This document shows positions 7,325 through 11,345 of a stretch of 11,345 nt of DNA, one piece after another. Position 1 is the stretch's first letter. Every line of letters begins with the position of its first letter. The translations under genes were made by a program, and so were the position numbers. The stretch covers positions 1-11,345 of the forward strand of contig LVBO01000256.1 in the NCBI GenBank assembly GCA_001604435.1, read 5' to 3'. The notes under the pieces were generated by a model. The model was not told the origin of the DNA, did no database searches, and worked only from the letters and a program-made list of their open reading frames with translations. Source of the stretch: Synergistales bacterium Syner_01. Lineage in GTDB: Bacteria > Synergistota > Synergistia > Synergistales > Aminobacteriaceae.

Positions 7325-7334
7325 CTCCGGCGCC

Positions 7335-8639
7335 CTACCGCAGTCCCAGGAAGTAGACGATCAGGGGAACGCAGAGGATGTAGGTTCCCCAGTGCACTTC
7401 CTTCGCCCTGCCGGAAAGAACCTTCATGGCCGTGTAGAAAATGATGCCCGAGCCGATTCCGTTGGCGATGCTCGCCGTGTAGGCGGTGATAAGAATGGTC
7501 ATGAACGCGGGGAAAGACTCCGTGAAGTCTTCGAAGACGATGTTCCGTACGCCGGGCATCATCATGAGACCGATGATGATCAGCGCCGGAGCTGTGGCCT
7601 GACTCGGGATACAGGTCGCCACGGGAACGAGGAAAAGCGCGAGGAAGAAGCAGAGAGACGTGGTGATCGCCGTGAGCCCCGTCCTCCCGCCCGCCTCGAC
7701 GCCGGAGGCCGATTCGATGTAGGTGGTGATGGTCGTCGAGCCGAACGCCGCGCCGACCACGGTACCGACCGCATCGACCAGGAACGGCTTGCCGATCTCC
7801 GGAAGATTGCCGTCCTTGTCGAGCAGTCCCGCCTTCTGAGAAACCCCCAGTACCGTGCCGAGCGTGGAGAAGAAATCGCCCGTGAAGAAGGTGAACATGA
7901 AAGGGATGTACTCGATCTTCAACGCGCCGAGGATGTCCAGCTTGAACGCGATGGGCTCGATGGAGGCGGGCATCGCGAAAAAAGCCTCCGGCAGCTTGGT
8001 GATCCCCATCGGAATGCCTATGGCGGCCGTGAAGAGGATACCCAGAAGGATACCGCCGGGCGTCTTGCGCGCCAAGAGGGCGCCGGTGATGAAAAGACCG
8101 ACGAGCGCGAGAAGCGCTTTCGGATCGCCGAGACCGCCGAGGCGCACCCCCGTGTCGGTAAAGGCGACGAGCCCCGCGTCGCGCATCCCGAGATAGGCGA
8201 TGAACATACCCACCGCCGCGCCGATGGCGAACTTGATCGACTTCGGAACAAGCCGGACTATGAGCTCCCGTATGCCGAAGACCGTCAGCAGCACGAAGAC
8301 GATACCTGATACGAAGACCATTCCCATGCCCACCTCCCACGGAACGATCCCCCCCTTGACGAGCGTGAACGCGAAAAAGGCGTTGCCTCCCATAGCCGGG
8401 GCAAGGGCGAACGGAAGCTTCGCGTACATCCCCATGAGCAACGAAAAAATGCCGGACATGAGCGCCGTAACGACGACGGAAGCGCCGTGATCCATCCCTG
8501 CCGCGGCCATCCAATTCGGATGGATGATAAGAATATACGCCATCGTCATGAATGTCGTGAGCCCGGCGAGGATTTCCCTGCCGTACGTGCTGCCGCGCTC
8601 GCTTACCATAAAGAACCCGTCGATACCGCTTCGTGCCAT
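7335..8639 (-). CDS. NCS2-family purine base permease (AzgA/PbuG/PbuO subgroup)
   Basis: This 434-residue polytopic inner-membrane protein has the AzgA-type signature segments: TTFMTMAYILIIHPNWMAAA near the start, APAMGGNAFFAF (80-91), FFTGDFFSTLGTVLGVS (250-266) and GSTTITTYIESASGVEAGG (300-318). About a dozen hydrophobic segments are visible, as expected for a proton-coupled uptake carrier of adenine, guanine or hypoxanthine. Pairing with adenine deaminase in one operon favours adenine or hypoxanthine, but the substrate is inference. ATG 8639 was chosen because it is preceded by a strong ribosome binding site (AAGGAGGGG) and begins with the conserved amphipathic stretch before membrane segment 1. 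The frame is open upstream to 8723, but that part overlaps the promoter and has no ribosome binding site. Confidence 0.95.
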   Translation of the reverse strand: MARSGIDGFFMVSERGSTYGREILAGLTTFMTMAYILIIHPNWMAAAGMDHGASVVVTALMSGIFSLLMGMYAKLPFALAPAMGGNAFFAFTLVKGGIVPWEVGMGMVFVSGIVFVLLTVFGIRELIVRLVPKSIKFAIGAAVGMFIAYLGMRDAGLVAFTDTGVRLGGLGDPKALLALVGLFITGALLARKTPGGILLGILFTAAIGIPMGITKLPEAFFAMPASIEPIAFKLDILGALKIEYIPFMFTFFTGDFFSTLGTVLGVSQKAGLLDKDGNLPEIGKPFLVDAVGTVVGAAFGSTTITTYIESASGVEAGGRTGLTAITTSLCFFLALFLVPVATCIPSQATAPALIIIGLMMMPGVRNIVFEDFTESFPAFMTILITAYTASIANGIGSGIIFYTAMKVLSGRAKEVHWGTYILCVPLIVYFLGLR

Positions 8640-8676
8640 GAATAAACCCCTCCTTGGAATAAAACCTAACATAAAA

Positions 8677-8705
8677 ATTTTACACTCGAAAAATGTTCTG
8701 GTCAA
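8677..8705 (-). promoter_or_regulatory. Sigma-70 type promoter of the purine permease-deaminase operon
   Basis: On the minus strand TTGACC (plus 8700-8705) is separated by exactly 17 bases from TAAAAT (plus 8677-8682), each one mismatch from consensus. Transcription would start near 8670, giving a leader of about 30 bases ending in a strong ribosome binding site. Confidence 0.8.
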
Positions 8706-8723
8706 TCTCCCGAAACTTTTCAA

Positions 8724-8756
8724 TTTATAAGGCGAGAAAAAAGAACAACTTATAAA
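8724..8756. promoter_or_regulatory. Inverted repeat upstream of the purine operon promoter
   Basis: Perfect eight-base arms TTTATAAG (8724-8731) and CTTATAAA (8749-8756) flank 17 A/G-rich bases. The repeat lies about 20-50 bases upstream of the -35 box of the purine operon, a position suited to an activator or an upstream repressor site. There is no T-run to suggest a terminator. No known purine regulator box was recognised in it. Confidence 0.35.
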
Positions 8757-8884
8757 ATCTTGTTGGATAATGTCAAAGAAACGACACCGATATTTTTCGA
8801 TGGAATAGGTTCGTCAGGGGGGAACAGCAAAGAAGCGACGTCGGGAAACCGGAAGAGGGCTGCGCCGAATCTCCGTTTTTTTCT

Positions 8885-8913
8885 CTGGAAAAAACAGGAA
8901 AACATGCTATACT
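8885..8913 (+). promoter_or_regulatory. Extended -10 promoter of the DUF1036-like gene
   Basis: TGCTATACT (8905-8913) is an extended -10 element (TGn plus TATACT, one mismatch). A weak -35, CTGGAA (8885-8890, three matches), lies 17 bases upstream. The predicted start near 8920 gives a leader of about 120 bases, rich in T. It is the best plus-strand promoter in the region. Confidence 0.55.
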
Positions 8914-8914
8914 G

Positions 8915-8933
8915 AATTCAACGCTAATTCAAC
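8915..8933. repeat. Direct repeat at the predicted transcription start of the DUF1036-like gene
   Basis: AATTCAAC occurs at 8915-8922 and again at 8926-8933, an 11-base period (one helical turn), right over the expected transcription start. Such spacing would let two protein subunits bind the same DNA face. A regulator role is inference. Confidence 0.35.
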
Positions 8934-9041
8934 ATTCTATTCATCGTTTTATTTTTTCATCCGGTTGTTTTTCTTTTTCGCACGATTGATCGTCGTTCAA
9001 GGGAACATATTCATCTTCAATACGGGAAAGGGTGATGGAGA

Positions 9042-9509
9042 ATGCCGAAGACAAGAGATCGATCGCTCGTGAAGGCGGCTGAAATACTCCTCCTGACGAT
9101 TCTGCCGGTACTGATGCTCCTCGCGATGCCGCCTCCCCCTTCCGCAGAGGCAGGAATCAGGCTCGTACTGAAAAACAACTCGTACGAAGCTATCACCGTC
9201 GCCCTCAACTATCGCACGAGCAGCGGACGATGGATCACCAGAGGATGGTGGCGAATCGCCCCGGGAAGAACAACCGAACCCGACATCAACACGGACAATA
9301 CCTACTTTTACTTCTATGCGGAGGGAGACGACGGAGGAGTGTGGAACGGCGACTACGACTCGAACGGAATCACGCGTTGGGTGGTGAGCGACAAGTTCGA
9401 TCACTACGACGACTCGCCGAACCGCCCGAAAGGGAGGGATCTTCGCCAGGCCAGCTTCTTTATGTCGCAGGCCTCCAACAGCTATCTGATGCAGTCCTTC
9501 TCCGACTGA
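9042..9509 (+). CDS. Small secreted DUF1036-like protein
   Basis: This 155-residue protein begins with a charged start and a hydrophobic signal segment (AEILLLTILPVLMLLAMPPP), with likely cleavage after SAEA at residue 37. The mature part (GIRLVLKNNSYEAITVALNY, then ITRGWWRIAPGRTTE, YFYFYAE and GGVWNG) has the order and spacing of DUF1036: an N-terminal NNS-type strand, a GWW.IAPG core and a Y.Y.YAE...W.G segment. DUF1036 proteins are small extracytoplasmic proteins of unknown function. The usual cysteines of many members were not seen. ATG 9042 is preceded by AAAGGG (9027-9032) at nine bases. The gene has its own promoter and terminator and is transcribed alone, opposite to all its neighbours. 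Family assignment rests on motif recognition only; the last 45 residues are not conserved to my knowledge. Confidence 0.75.
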   Translation: MPKTRDRSLVKAAEILLLTILPVLMLLAMPPPPSAEAGIRLVLKNNSYEAITVALNYRTSSGRWITRGWWRIAPGRTTEPDINTDNTYFYFYAEGDDGGVWNGDYDSNGITRWVVSDKFDHYDDSPNRPKGRDLRQASFFMSQASNSYLMQSFSD

Positions 9510-9552
9510 GAAGAGCGACGCTTCCGCGGAAATAGTGAAGCAACAGCATGCG

Positions 9553-9598
9553 CCCGGGCCGTCAGCGTGAAGGCGTCGCGGACAGCCCGGGATTTTTT
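9553..9598 (+). terminator. Rho-independent terminator of the DUF1036-like gene
   Basis: CCCGGGC (9553-9559) pairs with GCCCGGG (9585-9591), followed by A and six Ts (9593-9598). Inside the 25-base loop GTC/GAC and GCG/CGC can pair further with mismatches. The T-run ends one base before the last base of the activase stop codon on the opposite strand, so the two convergent genes are packed tightly. On the minus strand the hairpin is not followed by Ts. Confidence 0.85.
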
Positions 9599-10264
9599 CT
9601 ATCTGTAGCCGACCGGTTCCACCCCTTCGGAACGGATCAGAGCTTCCAAAGAGGCGACCCGTTCCTTCGAGGGGGTCTCGAAATCCGTCCAGAACGACTC
9701 CATGCCGAGCATCCTGTACTTCATCCGCCCGAAGTCGTGGTACGGAAGCAGCTCGATCTTCGGCCTACGAAAGTGTTCGCGGACGAAGCGCGCGACGCCG
9801 CCGTCCATGTGCTTGATGTCGGCGAAGACGAAATCGAGCCGCCCGACGATGTCGGCGCACTCGTCCCAGTCGAAGTGGCAGGTCGTCTCGACGGCCTGCG
9901 GGATTCCCCTGTCCTCGCAGGCCCGGACAAGCGCCCGGAGGTTCCCCGGAAAGAAGAACGGTTCCCCGCCCGACCAGGTGACCCCGCCCCCCGACTCCCG
10001 ATAGAAAATCGTGTGCCGTGCAAGCTCCTTCATCACCTCGTCGACGGTGAGGAAACGCCCGAAGGTCTCCTCCTTCCCCCCCGGAAGACGCCCGCTCTTC
10101 GGCGTCGGCGTCCATGTCTCCGGGTTGCAGCACCATCGGCAGCGGAGAGGGCAGCCGGAGAGAAAGACCGTGCTCCGAATGCCCTCTCCGTCGTTCACGG
10201 AGAAGTGCTGCATCTGCGAGACGCAGATCGTATCGTCCTCGGGACGGACTTCAGAAAGTCGCAT
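9599..10264 (-). CDS. Glycyl radical enzyme activase (PflA-type radical SAM protein), shortened inside the barrel
   Basis: This 221-residue protein is a radical SAM activase of the PflA/GRE-activating family. It would use a [4Fe-4S] cluster and S-adenosylmethionine to abstract a hydrogen from the conserved Gly of its partner enzyme. Seen motifs are FSVNDGEGIRSTVFLSGCPL (start at 21), the cluster motif CPLRCRWC (Cys38, 42, 45), SGGEP (98-102), FADIKHMD (147-154) and ELLPYHDFGRMKY (171-183). In normal members about 65 residues lie between DLKxMD and ELLPYH, including the strand with R.P.IPG. Here only about 16 do, so roughly 45 residues of the barrel are missing near residues 155-158 without loss of frame. 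The ferredoxin-like insert of larger activases is also absent. ATG 10264 lies inside the end of the glycyl radical enzyme gene (14-base overlap), so translation is probably coupled. Function may be lost or altered; an assembly error is possible. Confidence 0.88.
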   Translation of the reverse strand: MRLSEVRPEDDTICVSQMQHFSVNDGEGIRSTVFLSGCPLRCRWCCNPETWTPTPKSGRLPGGKEETFGRFLTVDEVMKELARHTIFYRESGGGVTWSGGEPFFFPGNLRALVRACEDRGIPQAVETTCHFDWDECADIVGRLDFVFADIKHMDGGVARFVREHFRRPKIELLPYHDFGRMKYRMLGMESFWTDFETPSKERVASLEALIRSEGVEPVGYR

Positions 10265-11345
10265 GTTCCGTCCTGGCGATGATCGCCTCCTGCATCTCGC
10301 GGGAGAGGTTCACGAACTGCGTGCTGTACCCCGCCACGCGCACCAGAAGGTCGCGGTACTCCTCGGGGCGCGCCTGCGCCGCGCGCAGCTCCTCGGTGGA
10401 AATGGTGTTGAACTGGACGTGGAAGGCCCCCAGCGAGAAGTAGGCGCGTATCATCGCCCCGAGGTTGCGCAGGCCTCTCGGCGTGGAGACGATCTCCTTG
10501 TTCAGCCGCAGGTTGAGCAGCGTCCCGCCGGTCTGGACGTCGTGGTTCACCTTGGCCGCCGAACGCATGGCCGCAAGCGGGGTGGAGACGTCCGTCCCCG
10601 CGAACGGGGAGACTCCCTCCGAGAGCGGCGCCCGCGCCCTCCTCCCGCAGGGAAGCGCGCCGATCACCTTTCCGGTGGGAACGTAGTTGGAGATTCCCAT
10701 GAAGGCGGAATTGAAGGGCGAACCGAAGACATCTCTATGGCTTCTGGTCGTCCTGTAGTAGAAGTCGGAGATCTCCCGCGCCAGCGAATCGACCTCGTCG
10801 TCGTCGTTGCCGTACTTCGGCGCCGCGAGGGCGCGCTCCCGCAGGTCGTCGTATCCCTCCCAGTCGGCGTCGAGCGCGGCGCACAGCTCCTTCATGGTGC
10901 AGACCTTCTCGTCGAAGACCAGCTTCTTCACCGCGGCGAGGGAGTTGGCGACCACGCCGAGGCCGATGCCGGTGAGGACGGGGCCGACGTTGTACACCGC
11001 GCCCCCCTTCGAGAGGTCTTTCCCCTTCCGCATGCAGCCGTCCACGCAGGTCGAGAGGAAGGGCCTGGGGACCATCTCCATGTGCAGCTTCTGCGCCGTC
11101 AGAGTGCCGACGACGGCGTGCTCCACGAGATGGGCGAGCTGCCGGAGGAAGGCGTCCGCGACCTCGCGGAAGGAGGAGAACTCTTGCGGCGCTTTTTCTG
11201 GGAGGCCCATCGGCTCTCCGGTGAGGCGGCTCTTCCCTCGATTAAGGGCGTACTCCATGGCCGCGCCGAAGTTCACGTTCACGGCGGAGGTCCACTCCCC
11301 CGTCTTGCGGAAATGCGGGACCACGCAGCCGCAGTTGTTCCAGTC
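10251..11345 (-). CDS. Glycyl radical enzyme (pyruvate formate-lyase/diol dehydratase superfamily), C-terminal part
   Basis: The last 364 residues of a glycyl radical enzyme are visible; perhaps 430-480 more lie beyond the right edge, judging by usual lengths near 800. The visible part starts DWNNCGCVVPHF, placing the thiyl-radical Cys (GCVVP, codon 11325-11327) near the edge. It continues with GGAVYNVGPVLTGIGLGVVA, YGNDDDEVDSLA, CGRRARAPLSEGVSPFAGTD and the C-terminal glycyl radical motif RVAGYS (Gly codon 10329-10331, 26 residues from the end), then IIARTEHATF. A 14-base overlap with the following activase gene supports their partnership. In diol dehydratases, choline lyase and several others the active-site loop is GCVEP, with Glu acting as base; here Val replaces Glu. 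It is not PFL itself, which has CCVSP. The substrate is unknown; decarboxylases, radical-addition enzymes and uncharacterised groups remain open. Confidence 0.95.
   Translation of the reverse strand, partial: DWNNCGCVVPHFRKTGEWTSAVNVNFGAAMEYALNRGKSRLTGEPMGLPEKAPQEFSSFREVADAFLRQLAHLVEHAVVGTLTAQKLHMEMVPRPFLSTCVDGCMRKGKDLSKGGAVYNVGPVLTGIGLGVVANSLAAVKKLVFDEKVCTMKELCAALDADWEGYDDLRERALAAPKYGNDDDEVDSLAREISDFYYRTTRSHRDVFGSPFNSAFMGISNYVPTGKVIGALPCGRRARAPLSEGVSPFAGTDVSTPLAAMRSAAKVNHDVQTGGTLLNLRLNKEIVSTPRGLRNLGAMIRAYFSLGAFHVQFNTISTEELRAAQARPEEYRDLLVRVAGYSTQFVNLSREMQEAIIARTEHATF

Larger units (their letters stand above)
8640..9041. other. Divergent intergenic region between the purine operon and the DUF1036-like gene
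   Basis: These 402 A/T-rich bases hold no supportable gene. Two divergent promoters lie in it (minus at 8677-8705, plus at 8885-8913), with an inverted repeat (8724-8756), a direct repeat (8915-8933), a T-rich leader (about 8941-8980) and a small palindrome ACGAT-TG-ATCGT (8982-8993). No purine riboswitch fits in the roughly 30-base leader of the purine operon. Nothing was seen in 8757-8880. Confidence 0.7.

Noticed and set aside
5807..8309. Long plus-strand open frames (545 and 362 codons) opposite adenine deaminase and the permease.
   Set aside because: Both lie antisense to confidently identified genes, are Arg/His/Asp-rich, lack ribosome binding sites and show no family motifs.
8683..8699. 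A GAACATTTTTCG string in the promoter spacer, reminiscent of a Bacillus PurR box.
   Set aside because: Only a partial match, single copy, and in a phylum where that regulator is not expected; too weak to call.
8640..8723. Extension of the permease by 28 residues to an upstream start at 8723.
   Set aside because: The added sequence overlaps the -35/-10 promoter and lacks a ribosome binding site; ATG 8639 has a strong one and fits the family N-terminus.
9510..9535. Short palindrome TTCCGCGGAA and a GAAG/CTTC hairpin after the DUF1036-like stop.
   Set aside because: No T-run follows and the strong terminator at 9553-9598 explains termination.
1..11345. A CRISPR array, tRNA, insertion sequence, phage or defence island.
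   Set aside because: No spaced repeats, cloverleaf structures, transposase or integrase motifs, or toxin-antitoxin/nuclease genes were seen on either strand.

Overview
The window looks like chromosomal DNA from a GC-rich, diderm, anaerobic, amino-acid-fermenting bacterium, most likely of the phylum Synergistota. The strongest clue is the protein at 2261-3853. It ends in a poly-Gly run, a single Cys, a hydrophobic stretch and a basic tail, which matches the Synergist-CTERM sorting signal. A glycyl radical enzyme with its activase (strict anaerobe), a RACo-like ASKHA protein and a branched-chain amino-acid type ABC binding protein are consistent with this. The phylum call is inference; there is no rRNA gene. 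I found no tRNA, rRNA, CRISPR array, insertion sequence or integrase.

Layout. Left block (1-3853), all minus strand: a Synergist-CTERM secreted protein of unknown function with its own terminator; a SorC/DeoR-type regulator with a good promoter, a candidate autoregulatory operator and a terminator embedded in its last codons; then the 5' part of a LivK-like periplasmic binding protein running off the left edge. Middle block: a plus-strand ASKHA (DUF4445/RACo-like) gene at 4082-5473, divergent from the CTERM gene. It converges on a minus-strand purine operon, NCS2/AzgA-type permease followed by adenine deaminase (8639 to 5546), with a very long hairpin between the two stop codons. Right block: a 402-base intergenic region carries divergent promoters for the purine operon and for a small secreted DUF1036-like protein (9042-9509, plus). 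That gene ends at a terminator abutting the stop codon of a minus-strand glycyl radical enzyme activase (9599-10264). The activase overlaps the 3' end of its glycyl radical enzyme (10251 to beyond the right edge).

How genes work together. The permease would import adenine or related purine bases, and the deaminase would convert adenine to hypoxanthine plus ammonia. The activase would install the glycyl radical on its upstream partner, whose substrate cannot be named from the visible part. The ASKHA protein is expected to reductively reactivate a corrinoid protein that is not in this window. The SorC regulator lies next to the binding-protein gene, but no shared operator was found.

The points most worth a second look are: the activase, which seems to lack about 45 residues from the middle of its radical SAM barrel while staying in frame; the glycyl radical enzyme, whose active-site loop reads GCVVP where many relatives have GCVEP; and the ASKHA protein, which has a compact four-cysteine N-terminus instead of the usual ferredoxin domain. 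I did not find clear evidence of a wholly new multi-gene system.
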